From Paramecium sonneborni (lineage: Eukaryota > Ciliophora > Oligohymenophorea > Peniculida > Parameciidae), in the NCBI GenBank assembly GCA_905182985.1, contig CAJJDN010000163.1:145366-209365 (forward strand): 64,000 nt of DNA, given 5' to 3'. The position numbers and the translations under genes are program-made. Of the stretch, positions 24,476 through 38,859 are shown one piece after another. The number at the start of each line of letters is the position of its first letter. The stretch's first letter is position 1. Below the pieces are notes generated by a model. It was given only the letters and a program-made list of their open reading frames with translations, did no database searches and was not told the DNA's origin.

Positions 24476-26315
24476 AAATACTAAAATAATTAATCATTAT
24501 TTATTTATACAAAAAAAATTCTGATAGGAAAATTTTAAATATCTTAAATATTCCTTCTTATTTTAACTAACAATAACTTTGGTTAATTCAATTTATAATC
24601 AAATCTCTGAACAGAATTTGGTATTAACCATCATTCTTTTAATCAAGATATTGATCATTTATTGAGAAAAGTTTATATTATATAATATATATATATTTAT
24701 TGGATATATTAATGAAAATATTTATCTAAATTTATATATCAATACTGATGAAATACGATATAATTATTAATTCTCTAAATTTAGAAATCAAAATTGATCT
24801 AAAAATTGTGGAATTAAGTTATATTAAATTAACAAAATAAATATATTTACATTAAGATATCATAAGAATAACAGATGTAGTTAAATTAACTAAATATCCA
24901 ATGCTGACTCCCTCAATATTAAATGAAAATGATGTCAAAGAAACCCAAAAATGGTTAGATTCAGATATAGGAGGCTTTTTTAGTTGATTACTATAAGAAA
25001 ATCCTAAAATAATACTTGATTGATTATCTTTGGATTGTTGATATAGTCTCAGTATCACTCCTAATGTATTTTACTCAACACTTAAGTAGTATCAAGATTA
25101 TTTTTATAATCATTCTTATACTTTCTATTAAGATAAAATTAACTTTGCCATCTGTTTGACCAATTTTGATCTAGAAAGTCTATTTTAAAATATTTTTAGT
25201 GGAATCATAATCAAATGATGACTTTGTTTATTTTAATAATTCAGAGTGAAATTACTATTTTTAATAATAATATAAGATTAATATTTATGCAAAATAGAAA
25301 CCTATATCCATTTCTCCTCTATTCAACTTAAATCATTTTAATAAACAATAATCTTAATTAATTATTTTCTAACATACTTTAATAGCTTACTCTCTAATGA
25401 AAGAGATATTAATAAAAATAAAATTTAAAGAAATTTTGAAAATTATTAATAACTTACAAATACCTCATATTCTTGAAATCAGAATGAAAAAACTAAACCA
25501 AATAATATACAACTCACTAAACAATCTAAAAATCATTTTCTACTATATTTTTACTCTTTTTAAGAATCAATAAATAATGTATTCTATATTCTGTATAATA
25601 TACAGGTATTGGTCATACCTCTAAAAAAAAACTATTTTCTTTTTCAAATCATCAAAGTCATCATTCTCTCTCTATTTTAAGAAGTTTATAATGTAGAAAT
25701 AATATTTAGATCATTATTAATAATAGGATTATTTATAATAAATATCATACTAATAAAATCTAATCAGCTTTATCTTGACTCTATATTTTAAGGATATAGA
25801 CTACACTCTTCTGTTTCTAATTTAGAAAATAATACTAATTTTTAATAATTTTACTCACTCCATTAAGAATATAAAATTACTTATTTGACATACTTTTTTA
25901 ACATCAAAATTATTTGATTACAACTATATTACTAAAAAACTTCATTAACAATTTATAACATGTTGCAATAAGCTTATTATTATTAATTCTCTTTTATTTA
26001 GTGACAAATAATAGTCTATTTCGTTCATAAATAAAATAAGTTGCCAAATATAAAAATAAATATTTCAGATGAATTTCAAGCTCAAAATTGTACTAGTTTT
26101 GTTCCTACATTATAATCACAAATTTGAGAATCAAAAATGTAGATATTATAAATTATCCATAGACTTAAAAGAATCTGATAATTTCTATTGTGTTTGAAAA
26201 ATTTATATTTTTAGAAAAAAGAATTCTCACTTAATAATGAATGTAGAATATGATATTCTGATAGATATTAATTAATATTAAAAAGATTGTATTTAAAACT
26301 ATAATAATTAAATTA
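24476..26315. other. Gene-poor stretch with decayed coding fragments
   Basis: This 1.8-kb AT-rich stretch has no model I can close. At 24852-25058 (minus) a fragment FWVSLTSFSFNIEGV resembles the TM6 region (FxGxSxFxFEGxGV) of AAAP amino-acid transporters, with hydrophobic remnants upstream to about 25650 broken by TGA and frame changes. At 26069-26197 (plus) a 42-aa ORF begins with a signal-peptide-like MNFKLKIVLVLFL. Both look like relics or isolated exons; the assignment is weak. Confidence 0.3.
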
Positions 26316-27562
26316 ATGTAATAATCGGCAGATATCCACTATGTTGAAATGGCAAATTATTCTGATGAAGCTTATCAATAATATAGAAATCAAATGTTTA
26401 ACCCTCTTATTCCTATAGATAATTTGCCTCTTCAAATTAATCCAATTTTGAATGAAAATGAGTAAGCTGATTAGCTTGAGATGAGATACTAATTCCTCTT
26501 CAAATATTATGTTAAGTAGATTTTTCAAATTCTTGGTATAGCATTAGTTTTTGGAATCAATTAATTTGAAGTTTTCTCTTCAGTTTATTCATCTGAAGTA
26601 GAGAAAGAATTTTGTAATTCCTCTTACAGTAATCTGATATTTTAAGAAATATCAGATTATTATGGTTCTTCATAAGAATCTTCAAAATGGAAAGAATAAA
26701 AAATAAGAGATTATGAGTTTACATGGGTATATTATTTTATTGTTACTATTACTGCATTCTTTATTCTTTTTGTAGCATTTCTCAGAAATTATAGATGTTT
26801 TGTATATATATTTGATCTTATTTTTAGGCTAAAAAGTAAAATATTTTGCTTTTTATTTAAACACTCTTATTTGGTACCTTATTAGGAGGGTTTGCTTATG
26901 TGTCATAAAATAATTGGAAATATAAGAATAAAATATATTTTATCCTATTAACTTTACTAAGCTTAATTATTCATGCTTTATTCAATATAGTTTTAATAAA
27001 AATAAAGAAAATTTAATTTTATGGAAAACTAGTAAAAACATTAATTTTTATATTTTTTTCATTAAACTTTCTGGTAGGATTCAAATATTATTATATCCCA
27101 CAAATTTTGCCAATAGTAGAATTTTTAGTCATATATTTCTTTTTTTACTTTGATTGTTTAAATATTTCACTTCTTGTATAACCATAAGAACTATCCTAAA
27201 CAATAAACATTATTGATATAATAAAAAAGACTTATTATGATGGAAATTAAAGGGGAATTCTATCTAATTAGCATTATATAATGATCAATAAAAAGTTACT
27301 AGCAATCATTGCTATAGTAATTGGACTAATTCTATTTGAAGTATTTAGCTACTTTATTAATACTGTATTTTTCATCATAATTTCAATTATAACAGGATCT
27401 ACTTTATTTAGTTTTATTGTTCCAACCCAAGTGGCTCAATAAGTATTATTTTTTTATATTTGATAGAACTTAGATTTAGATGATGTAAGCATTTCAGTTA
27501 TGATAACTTACTTAGATTTTTTCTTTCCAATCCCAAATATCCTCAGAAGATTAAGAAAATGA
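26316..27562 (+). CDS. Divergent TMBIM / Bax inhibitor-1 family membrane protein (398 aa)
   Basis: Introns 26802-26827 and 27443-27466 leave 399 codons. A polar 75-residue N terminus is followed by seven or more hydrophobic segments: IFQILGIALVFGI, TWVYYFIVTITAFFILFVAF, FIQTLLFGTLLGGFAYV, FILLTLLSLIIHALFNIVLI, LIFIFFSLNFLVGF, FLVIYFFFYFDCLNISLLV and LLAIIAIVIGLILFEVF. The protein ends SVMITYLDFFFPIPNILRR, matching the C-terminal 'YLDxxxLFLxLLR' motif of the TMBIM/lifeguard family, which conduct Ca2+ out of ER or Golgi stores. Similarity outside that motif is low, so family membership is inferred. An ATG at 26349 is an alternative start. Confidence 0.6.
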
Positions 27563-27605
27563 AAATATTATAGAAATAAACAATTTTTATTATAAGTATT
27601 ACATT

Positions 27606-28790
27606 ATGTCATTTGAAAATCCCAACATATTAGCTTATTAATATTTTTTATATTTAAACATTTTCAACCAAAACTTTAATAATTGAATTTAACTTGAATT
27701 AAATTCCTTTTATTTTAAATTATGTTATTCTCAATCAAAAAGTAATCCAAGAAATTCATTTGAATGTCTAATTAACAAAAGAACAAGAAAAAATTGAAGA
27801 TTTATAAATAATGAAATCTAAATCACAAATCATTCATTTGTCGATTCAAATCAATCTAACAGCTTATGAAAGCTTCTATTATTTGAAAATCAGTCATCTT
27901 AATTTGATTCATCAATCCAAATCAATAGAAATTCACAATTACTTGCCAATCAAAAAATCAATTCTCCTTATAAAAAATTCTTAAAATTTCACTTTTCATG
28001 AATTTAATTTATAATGTATTTATTTTTATTTTTAACACTACTAAACTAGATTATTCATTTTATTTTTAGATTGATTTAATGAATGCATAATAATTTTACA
28101 AAAATATTAATCTCACATTCTTTTGTTAATATTTTTCTTACTTTATACTTAAAAAGTGCTAATTATCTGTTTCAAATTCTTTATTGCCAATATTTGATTT
28201 AATTTCTATTAAAATTTCAGTTATTTAATCAGTCTTTTTGTTATCCATCAAATTGTGAATATTTTTTGTTAAAAAAGTGTTATTTATTGGTTGTTTTTTT
28301 CTAATTTTAATTCTTGGAGCAGTGACAATTATCACAAACATTAAATCTCCATTAAAGTTTTCTAGTCTAGGGATAGTATTAGAAATTATTTACATAATAT
28401 TTAATAATATTAATTAATATATATTATTATTGAAAAATAAAGTCAAATTTAAATTTGTTGCTTCAGATTAATAAAATTAATAAAAATAAAAAAAAATGCA
28501 AGAACAAAATCACATTTTATTTATAAAATAAAATCATTAAAATTTAACATCTCTCAACAAAATTTATAATTTGAATTGTGTCTATTAAATAATATAAAAA
28601 GCATTAAACAAAAACTTAATTTTAAAAGCAAAAAATATTATTTAAGTGGAGATTTTAAACTTATATTTATATTTTCTTATTTTTCAAATCCAATAAATTT
28701 TATTATTATCTTATGTTGTATATATATATATATTTAAAAGGGAAAGTAAATCATTGTTTTAATTGCATAATTTTAGTTTTGTAAAATTGT
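27606..28790 (+). pseudogene. Probable decayed or multi-exon gene, frames not resolved
   Basis: From ATG 27606 (MSFENPNILAYQYFLYLN...) one frame runs for about 400 bp in protein-like, Ser/Asn-rich sequence but is cut by three TGAs without suitable short introns. Downstream (28080-28790) further frames contain membrane-like segments (IGCFFLILILGAVTIITNI; a Cys pair in SFCYPSNCEYFLLKKC). It may be a pseudogene or a real gene with unrecognised splicing. No family is recognised. The last 170 bp before the giant gene show no clear coding. Confidence 0.3.
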
Positions 28791-28963
28791 CATGAGTTCT
28801 AATTTTTTCATTCTTTTATTAACTATGTTTTATCTGGATATCTTAAGTTGCTTTTATTAAAAGTAATACTCAAAAATTGAATATCAGCGTTAAACAACAA
28901 TTTGTTGGTACATTGTGAAATATATTTTAATTATTGCTCATATTAATAAATAATTCCGAAAAA

Positions 28964-31900
28964 ATGTTACTATTTATAAGCATTTTTTGCTATTTTTAAG
29001 TAGTAAAATCAGCAATATCTACAATAACTCAAACACTAAACCCTACTTAATAGTAATACACTTAATAACTAAATTTGACTTACCTACAACAATACATATA
29101 TATGACAGCTGAGTTTAAATACGTTCCTTTATCATACTTATATTAGAACAATGAGTAAAATGAGAATAAATACATCATTTTTTCCTTATCATCAGATAAA
29201 TCTATAGCAGTTTTAGCTTACTTAAAAATAGATTAAAATTTCAAAATTTGTATGGAAATAAAGTTGAATGACAATCTAACTTAAACAAATTCTTTTGATG
29301 TGATTGAAATACTTTAAGATCCACTTTTGATAGAAGGGAATTGGTTTACATTAGAATTAAGAAATGATTTTGCACTCAGAAAAGTTAATATCACTTTATA
29401 TTAAAATTACAATATGTCTAATTAATTCAATAAAATATATTCAAGTTTTAACATAGATGTATTAGAATATTTTGAATTATAAGCTGGAATTACACCAGAT
29501 GTATATTAATTTAAATATTCAATAGATTGAATAAAAATATAATTAATACTTTTAGGGACCAATTAGATTGTAAGTAATGGATAAAAGTAGAAGATTTAGT
29601 CCTCTAAGTATTTCATGTAGTTTTAATTAATTTTATGAGATCACTCAATTAGGGTATTTTAATAATAAAAATTTTGAAACTCATTAAATAATTTACAATA
29701 TAAATAAATGTTTTGGATTATCTGGATGGATAAAGGTGAATAAAACAAATGAAGTTGATATAGTTAATGTAATAAAAATATTAGCAAATCCAAATGCTTA
29801 GATTAGTGAATAGATTGAATTATTAAATTTATAATACTTGATTAGCTAAGATTAGAATTAGATGTAATTAGATTATTAATCATATACAATTCCTTTACCC
29901 TTAAGTAATTCTATAAACTCATTATAAAAATCAATAACTTTTGAATTAAAGAGATCATTGAATGATTGGCATTACATATCTATAACTTATAAAGAGAATA
30001 AAATTAGTATATCATTAACTTTTCCATAAAATCCTTAAGAAAATATTGTGAATATAGTGAGATAAGTTTATATGTATTCAGATACAAACTAAACAATATT
30101 TTTAGGAGGATATATAAAAGATTAAAAATATTATTACAGTAATACAAAAGGATAGTTCAATTAATTAAGATATTATTCTAGATTGGGAAGTACATTTCCT
30201 TTAATTAGAACATGCCATATGAGTTGTTTAACATGTTTTGGTCCTTATTCAAATTAATGTTTAAGTTGTTAAGAATCTAAAAATAGAGAATATTTCGTTA
30301 AAACTAATTAATGTTTATGTAAGATTGGGTATGAAGAAGTTGGAATTAGTTTATGTGAAGATTAATTTCCTGAAAAAGATGAAAGAATTATCCCATTATC
30401 AAATAAGATAGGATATGATAAAGAATATCCAAATGTAGTCTGTTCATTTGGTTATTTTAAATATGAGAATGTTTGTTATAAATGGTAATTAATATGAAAA
30501 TAATAGTCCATAAGTAAATAAGAAATATCCTTGTTTTTAATGTATAGCTAATCCAAATACTTGGGTGTTTGAACCAAAATGTCTAAAAACTTAAGTATAG
30601 GCAGATATTAATGATGACAATTCTCCATTTGTGCCTAATGATAACATTATTTCAATGTTATTTTTTTAGGATGACTAATACGATGTTTATGTATTTCAAG
30701 ATTTAGAATTAATTTTATGTGAATATTGTAAAGAATTATGTTTAATTTTACCATTCAATAAAGAATGCAAATTATCATAATATGAACATTTAGAAAAGCC
30801 AACATTCATCATATGTTAATTAACTACTAATTTCATTGATGGAAAATGTAAAAGTCCAATAGTACTTTGTATTACTGATATCCTTTATTTTAGAGAGTAT
30901 ATTTGTAATTCTTATTTTATTAATTCAATCACAATTTAAAATTGTTTGAGTTATAGAAGAGATTAATGTTCAAAATGTATGGATGGTTATTTTTAATCTT
31001 ATGATTCATATTAATGTTTACCTTGTAGAATAGATAAATGTAAATTTTGTTTTGAATATTATCGAGAAAATACCTATTATATGTCCATAATTAATTCTAA
31101 TAACTAAATTAATAGAGAAGATTTAATAATAGGTTGTGCCTTATGTTATGAAGGTTATTAATTTAATTTTATTATTGGAGAATGTGAAATCATCTTAATA
31201 AAAAATAATAATTGTTTGAAATAATATATTGATTTTAATAGTAATATAATTTGTTATGAAACAAATACAGATGACTTTTCTAAAGGAACCTTAATTCATA
31301 ATTGTCAATTCTATTTATATAACTGCAATAAATGTATTCAACCAATACCGAATTAATATTATTGCACTGAATGTTAAAGTGGATATTATTTAAGTAGAAA
31401 AACAGGGATTTGTTATAAATGTTCAAGTTATGATGACCTTTTTGTAGAATGTAAAACTGAATATTCTTTTTAAAAAGATCAAATTTTATAATAGACATTA
31501 GGATTTACTTTCGAATTCTCAAGAATATATCCATTAAATCTATTATCTAATGACATAAGTGAAACGATTTATCCATTATCTTGTATTGATGGTTATATAC
31601 CAATGTCAAATAGTTGTACATAAGGCAATAAAGTACTTTGTTATTAATTTGATAAATCATGTGTCTAATGTGAATCTAATTAATATGGTACAAGAAGATT
31701 AACAGTTATGAATATGACATGTCAAGAATGTCCTTTCTATTGTGAATATTGTTAAATTAGAACCTAATCAATTTAATAATTAAATCCATATTACAATTCT
31801 AGTAAAACATTCTATGGTTATTAATGTCTACAATAAAGTAATAGAGAGTCACTCTTTATTGATAATTTCTATGGCCATGTAAGGCCATGTAATTCTACAA

Positions 31901-34900
31901 TTCCCAAATGCCAAACTTAAATTACATTTGTATAGAAATTATCATAACTTTTTAGATATCCTCTACCTTATCAGATTTTAAAGATTACATATTTCTTGTT
32001 GTAGATACTTAACTTGAGTATATGACTTTAAAAGCTGTCACTATTTTAACATATTAACTTAATGTTACCAATCATATTATCTTTACTTAGTCTTTTGTCT
32101 AATTTGAAATATTCACTAATAGTTATGTTTATTAAATACTCACCTTATAATAAGCTGAAATCATTTTTAATGGTTATGGTTTATCTAATTAATAAACTAT
32201 TTCCTTTGGATTACTCTTATTTCAGAGCATGTAAAAATTAGTCATCTAAAATTTATAATTAAATTTCTCTATTTATCATAACTCAACCATTAAGACTCTT
32301 AATATTGATTCCTTCTAATTTTATTTAAATAATGTGACTATAATGGATTCCTATTTAAAACCTCCTCTAAATTATGATTTAAATTTAATTGAACCTGATA
32401 CCAATCAATTTGGAAGAGCATATCAAATTTTTATCTAAAATCCTTAAATCATATCTATCATTAATGTCATCATTTACAATATGACTCTGCTCAATACCAC
32501 ATTTATTAATCTATTCAATTCTAATAATGTCAATTTAGATCAAATACTTATTTACAATCTAACCCTCATCGATTGTTCCTTTATTAATACTAATTTTCTT
32601 ACACTCTTTCCAAATATTCAATATCAACATATTACTATCACTCTATTGTAAATTTTAAATTGTACATTTTTAAATGCCTCTATCCTATATTTTACTGATT
32701 TCTATTATAAAGGAACTTTTAACATTAGAGATGTATTATTCTAAAATTCAATCTTCATCAATTCCATCTTGATAAATTTACCTTAATCAAATTCAACCTT
32801 TATTAGTAACTTTACTTATCAACATTGTAAATTTTAAAATTCATCAGGTTTATAAATCAGATCAAGTTCCACTATTAAGTTTATTAAGATATCCAATTGT
32901 GAATTCTATTAATCCTCCTTAATTTCATCTAGCCTTTATGGCTCTAATGAAATCTAATTATCTTTCGATTCAATTATATTTTCAACAATTAAAATTTAGG
33001 ATTCTAATCTCGTTGAAATAATTAACAATAATTAAATCTTTTACATTATTTCAAACATAGATATTAAAGGTATCATTGCATAAAATTTATACTTAAACAC
33101 TTTAGAGAAAGTATTTTATTGTTAAGGTTACTCTTTTAAATTAACAAATGTTACAATGTTTAGATTCAGTGGTATAATTGAGTTTTAATTGGATAATTTC
33201 TAAATTGTAGAATTATTACATCTTATAGCTGATTCAAACATGGAGCAAACCGTAAATTAAATTTTTTATGTCAGTGCCTCTTCTTTGATAATTAATGATT
33301 TCATTATAAGAAATCAAATATCAGATGATACATTATTCATTTCAATATTCGAAGGGATTAATAATTAAGTAAATTATAAGGAAATAACTCATCTATACAT
33401 AAACAATATACAAATGAAAAAAACAAAATTTAAATTCTCTTCCTCCATAATCTAGATTTCTTCATAAATTGATTAAAAAGTACTTATCTACAATTCATTA
33501 TTTGTTGACATTTGGTAAAATTAAGAATTACAAGATCCAGAAATCAGCACAGCTAGTCTCATTATTCTAAATGTACCATAGAGTTCTGTTCTAATACAAA
33601 ACTTGACAATACATAATTGTCTTATTTCAAATGCAACAGATTCATTAATATTAATTAATTCCAAATCTTTAAATATAGATTAATTTTTTGCAGATATGAT
33701 AAATAAAATAGAATTTTATCTAAAGGAAATAAAAACAGAAACAGATTTTACCTTAATTAAACAAATGTCATATGGGGGATTAGCTTATATTCAAGTTTAA
33801 GAGTTAACTATTAAAAACTCTAAGTTTTATAATTCAGTTGGATATTATGGAGGAGTCTTTTACATACTCACAAAATTTAATGGAATTGTTAATCTATTTC
33901 AATTAAAATTCGAAAATATTTCTACATTCTAAAGTCCTTACACTTTAGGTATGGGTGGATGCTTTTATATTGATTCACAATACTCATACTTATAATTAAA
34001 CATGTTTGATATACTTGTTACTAATTCTAGTTCTAATTACATAGGAGGATATATTTATATTAAACCTTCCATGTATCAAAATATCATCAATTTATAAAAT
34101 CTTTAATTTATAAATGTCTTTTCCTAATCATAATCAATAATTTCATTCATTTCAATTTATTATCAGTAAAATAATTCAACCATATATTTGAATAATATTA
34201 CTATAATAAATGATTTGGATTGTTATCAAAAATACTTAGAATTCTATAGTCTAATCAATCATGAAAGCGAGTATGGTTTTATTACAATTTTAGGAAAGTA
34301 ATTCTATGTTATTATTTTATAGTTTAATATCAATAAACAGATTAATATGTGAAGGATATTTTTAAGAATCTATTTTACATATTGAATTTTCAAAATCTTT
34401 GAAGTTATTTAAAGCAAGTGTATTTAATTCTTAGTTTGACTCTTAAAATTTATTATATATTAAAGATATCAGTTAAGATACACCTACATAAATTCATGTA
34501 GCATAATTGTCATATTTCAATATAATAGATACAAATTAATTATAAAATAAAACAACTCTAATAGGATTTATCTTATCAAGTAAATGCATATAAGCTTAAT
34601 TTGAAAATATTAATATTTACAATGTAATTTGTTAGAGTTGTTAAAGTGGTGTTTTATCAGTAATTATAAATTCATTGATTAAAGAAACAAAAGTATTATT
34701 TTAGTAAATAATATTTAATAACAACATCTGTGGTTTCAATGGATGTTTAAACATTTTATCTAATCCAAGTGTAATAAAATAGTTGATTATTGTAAAGAAA
34801 AGTAAATTTATCAAAAATATTGCAAAATTTGGAGGAGCAATTTACATGAATAATCTACAAGCTTAAATTAAGACTACTTTATTTTTATAAAATAAAGCTA

Positions 34901-37387
34901 ATGATTCAGGAGGAGCAATCTTTTATTAGAGTTAATACGATATTTATTTAGAGAAATGCTATTTTTATAAAAATAAAGCTTCAGCAGGAGGTGCTTTATT
35001 CTTAGGATAAAATTCTCATATACAAAATAAAAGTAAACTTTAATTCTCTTAGAATTCAGCAACATAATTTGCTAATAATATAGCAGAATAACCTTAGTTC
35101 CTGTAATTAATCGTAAATGATTAATAAATTTCCAATAATAGATAGAAATAAGGATAAAAAGTAATTGATTAGCCAATGTTGAAATAAAGCCTCTATTTTC
35201 CCACAGGAATAAAATTATCAGAATATGAATACTTTAATTATACATCAAGATTATTTAGTTCTATATAATATACAATTTATTTGAAGGCTTATAATCATAT
35301 AAAAGAAGAGATAATATTTTTAGATGAAACTTATTGTCAAATCACTTATGGAAGTTAAGAAACTTTGAATCTGAATTCTTAAAAAGAGAGTTTATTCTCT
35401 CTATATTAGATAGTTGTATTTAATTCAACAAAACAATATTATGATTTAAACGAACTATTAATCATTCATGATCCATATGATGAATAAATATCTCTAATGC
35501 TTGACATTTAATGTACATGTATTTTAGAAGAATATCGACTATAATTTTCAATTTAAACTTTAAAATGTTAAATTGGTGAATATTATAATGAAGGTTCTTG
35601 TATAAGATGTAATGCAGCAGCAGGATACTATTCAGTAATATATAATAGTAGATCTTGTAAAAGAATCGATATTAAATTAATCAATTAAACAAATGGAGCA
35701 ATGCTTTAATTATAATAATCCTTTTGGAGACCTAATTTAAGATCTGATTAAATTGAAAAGTGTTAAAAATTTCCATCGAAATGTTTAGGTGGTTGGTTTC
35801 CAGGTGACTTTTCATGTACAATTGGAAGTATAGGAGCATTATGTGAGGCATGTGATATTTATAATATTAGAGGAGATGGATAATTTTTAAATTCTGGATA
35901 AACATAATGTAGCATATGTGGCTATCTAAGTATTTAAATTATGCTCTTATTGATTTCATCATTTTGGTATACTTTGTATTTCATATTAGGACTGCCTTTT
36001 TAATTATTATGACAGTTTAAAGTACACATAATTCTCTTTAAAAATTAGCTTAATTAAAAGTTGTTTATTTAAAATATCAGACTTTGTATACTTTTAGTTT
36101 AGATCAAACAAGTATATTGATTAAAATGAGTAACAACTACTTTCAAATTCTAATGGTAATAAATAGTTTTTAAATTGATTTCTTTAATAATCTAAGAGAT
36201 GCTTTATATTTTCTTGGAGAAGCTTCTAATTTTGTTACCTATTAAATTGATTGTACTTCATCTGAAATAATATAAATACCTATCATTTATAGTCATTTCA
36301 TTATGATTCTACTAATACCCTTTTTTAACTTTGCTTTGTCTACGATCATCTATTGCTTTTCAGTCATGACTAAAATTTTAAGGTTTTCATAAACATTTAT
36401 TTTTACCACCATTATTTATCTTTATATCTATAATCAACAATCAATTTTGAATTGGTATTTATTTATATACTAATTCTTAGGGGAACCTCTTTAATTTCAA
36501 AAAGGTAAATCTCTGGAGATGACTATATTTTAGCTTCAGTTTATTATTTCTATAATACTCAAGAACATTATAATTGGCTTTTCAAATTTGTTATACCAAT
36601 AATTGCCTTTTTAGGAATAATCATTCCTTTATTATTATTTTATTATCTGTATCACCACAGAGATAACTTATATAATAAGAATTCCAGAAAAGTCTTATCA
36701 TATTTAGTTAATGAATATAGTGATAAGTCATATTATTGGGAACTCATTAAAATTGTCCAAAAATTGCTCATTATAATAATTATCAACTTCTTAGAATAGT
36801 AAGTCTTAATCAAAGGCATTCTCATATATATAATTATCATTCTATATTATTAGTTCCTAATCAAATTCAAACCATACAGATAATCCTAATTTAATGTCTT
36901 AGAATAAACTATTTCATATCATGTTGCAATGACTATACTGCTATCTTTACTTTTATATCAAATTCAAACTTTAGAAGTCAAATATTTCTAAATATCCTTG
37001 ATTATTCTTATTCTATATTTGATTTTTAAATTAATCTGGATACTCATTGGAAAAATATTCATTGCTTTCTTTAAAAGATTGGATGAAAAATTTGATCCTA
37101 TCAGAGCAATTATTTTAATCAGATTTCCTGGCATTTGTAAAATCTTTCCATCACTCAAAAAAATTTTTATGTTGAGAAAACTATAAAAATAAAGAATTTT
37201 GGAAAGATTTTGTAAAATTAAAACTTATTTGAAACTTAAAAGTATTAAATTACAATATAAAGATTAAACGAGAGAATAAACTAAACCAAGAGAGAACAAA
37301 TCATTGCTTTTGATTTCCTAAAATAGAAACACCTTTATAAGTATTGAAAAAATGTTAACAACTCTTGGAAATGAAACTTTAAAATGA
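28964..37387 (+). CDS. Giant receptor-like surface protein: Cys-rich repeats, beta-helix region, C-terminal multi-pass domain (2761 aa)
   Basis: Six introns (29501-29525, 30485-30506, 32018-32034, 34298-34322, 35967-35989, 36455-36480) give exactly 2762 codons. There is a signal peptide MLLFISIFCYFQVVKS. Residues about 20-400 are beta-rich with a LamG-like stretch (GLSGWIKVNKTNE, WHYISITYKENKISI). Residues 405-960 have dozens of CxxC-type furin-like repeats (CHMSCLTCFGPYSNQCLSC, CQECPFYCEYC). Residues 1000-2100 are Asn/Ser/Ile-rich with GGAI-type turns (FGGAIYM, SGGAIFY, AGGALFL) as in right-handed beta-helices. A second Cys block lies at 2150-2290, then about seven hydrophobic segments and a basic tail. 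It is a predicted plasma-membrane or ciliary-surface receptor/adhesin. Confidence 0.85.
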
Positions 37388-37681
37388 ATGACTATTTTTT
37401 TATTTGATTTTTTGATAAATTTATTTATATTCGTCAAAATTACTCTATTATTTTAGAAAGGTTACAAAAAATTTATTGATTAATCTATTAAATATTTTAA
37501 TAGAATTTAAATTTTTAAGTTAAATAGAATATATTTTATAACAGAAATCTGATGATTATAGTATAAAAAGTAGAGATGATTATATAATCTTTAAAAATTT
37601 AATTCTATTAGAAAAATAATTTTAGAACATGTGTTATTAAATTATACTTATATGAAATATTAAAATAAAAACTATCTTATC

Positions 37682-38380
37682 TCATATTATTAATAGACCA
37701 TCAATATTTCTACTAAAATTCTGATGGCACTTATTTTCTAAAGAGTCTAAGAAATTTTAAACTTCATTATATAAGTTTTCCAATTCATGATCATTAGGAT
37801 TATCGTTTCTCTTAAATATTTTTTGAACAAAAGAAATAATTTTTAATCCTTTCTGATAGTGAATAAGAAATTCTGAATCTAAGGAGATTTAACAAAAAAA
37901 TTTTATTAAGGTATACTTAGTGCATTTAATTTATGGTGAATTACAAATTCTATTATGAATTAAGTGAAATTATTCTTTAAAGTTATTTCTTACATATTCC
38001 TTTGATTGGATGTTATAATCTTTATCTTCAATATTTTATTTTGGAAATAATTATAAAAACCTTTGTTTTAGTTATTCCTTACATTATTTCTTTATTTAGA
38101 CATTTTCATACCAAGTCCTTAATTATTTTGATATATTAACAGTCTTCGTGATTTTATTGTCTTCAATTAACAATCCATCAAGTTATTCCCCATTATTTTC
38201 ATTAACCTCATATTCATAGACTGTAAAATTGGAATTTTAATTTAATATATTTGCAATATAAGCAATCATGTCTTCCTCCCATTTATTTTAATTACGATTG
38301 AGGAATTTATTAAATATAAATTGTTTCTCCTTAAACTTAGGAATGGAGAATAAAATTGTGGATTCTTTAAAATTCATCAT
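37682..38380 (-). CDS. Unknown protein (232 aa)
   Basis: An intronless ORF of 233 codons begins MMNFKESTILFSIPKFKEKQ. It is hydrophilic and helical, rich in Lys, Asn, Gln and Glu, with an acidic central part (YEYEVNENNGEQLDGLLIED) and no membrane segment or recognisable motif. It follows the giant gene convergently, with about 300 bp between stops. Codon use and base composition match its neighbours. Expression and function are unknown. Confidence 0.55.
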
Positions 38381-38859
38381 ATGCAGAATCTAAAAATTTC
38401 TATATTAAAATTTTTTCTACTTTTTTAATAAAAATTTTATTCTATTAGGATATTTATTAGATTATTAGCCACCTATTTATTATTATTTTTTAATTTTCTT
38501 TCAAAAATCATACAAAACAAACAAAATCTGAAAAAAAAAATCATTTTTTTTTTTTTATGATCTATTTCTTACTATATATTCGAGAGATTAATACCATGAT
38601 TGTTGATTTTCTTTATTCATTCTGAATTAAGTATGAATTAATTAGGATTTACATAGAGCAGGGGTTTAAAAATTTTGGATGAACTTAATGAATTTATTAA
38701 GAATTAGTTGTTTCTAATCAGTTAACTCTCTCTATTTAAAATAAAAGGTTGTTTTTCGATAATTCTTTAGTTATAATTTGTTAACTTATTGTTTAAGTAA
38801 TAAAATATATGTTAATATTATTAATGAAAATAGTAATAAATAAAATATCATAAACTGGT
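38381..38859. other. Intergenic stretch, no gene seen
   Basis: AT-rich, with an A10 run followed by T12 near 38530-38560 that could fold into a hairpin. No ciliate-code frame looks coding on either strand. Confidence 0.5.

Noticed and set aside
24852..25058. Complete amino-acid transporter gene
   Set aside because: Only a short TM6-like motif is visible. Upstream and downstream frames are broken, so it is kept only as a weak relic.
38521..38560. A10/T12 hairpin as a transcription terminator
   Set aside because: Homopolymer runs are common in this AT-rich DNA, and eukaryotic Pol II does not use hairpin/T-tract terminators.
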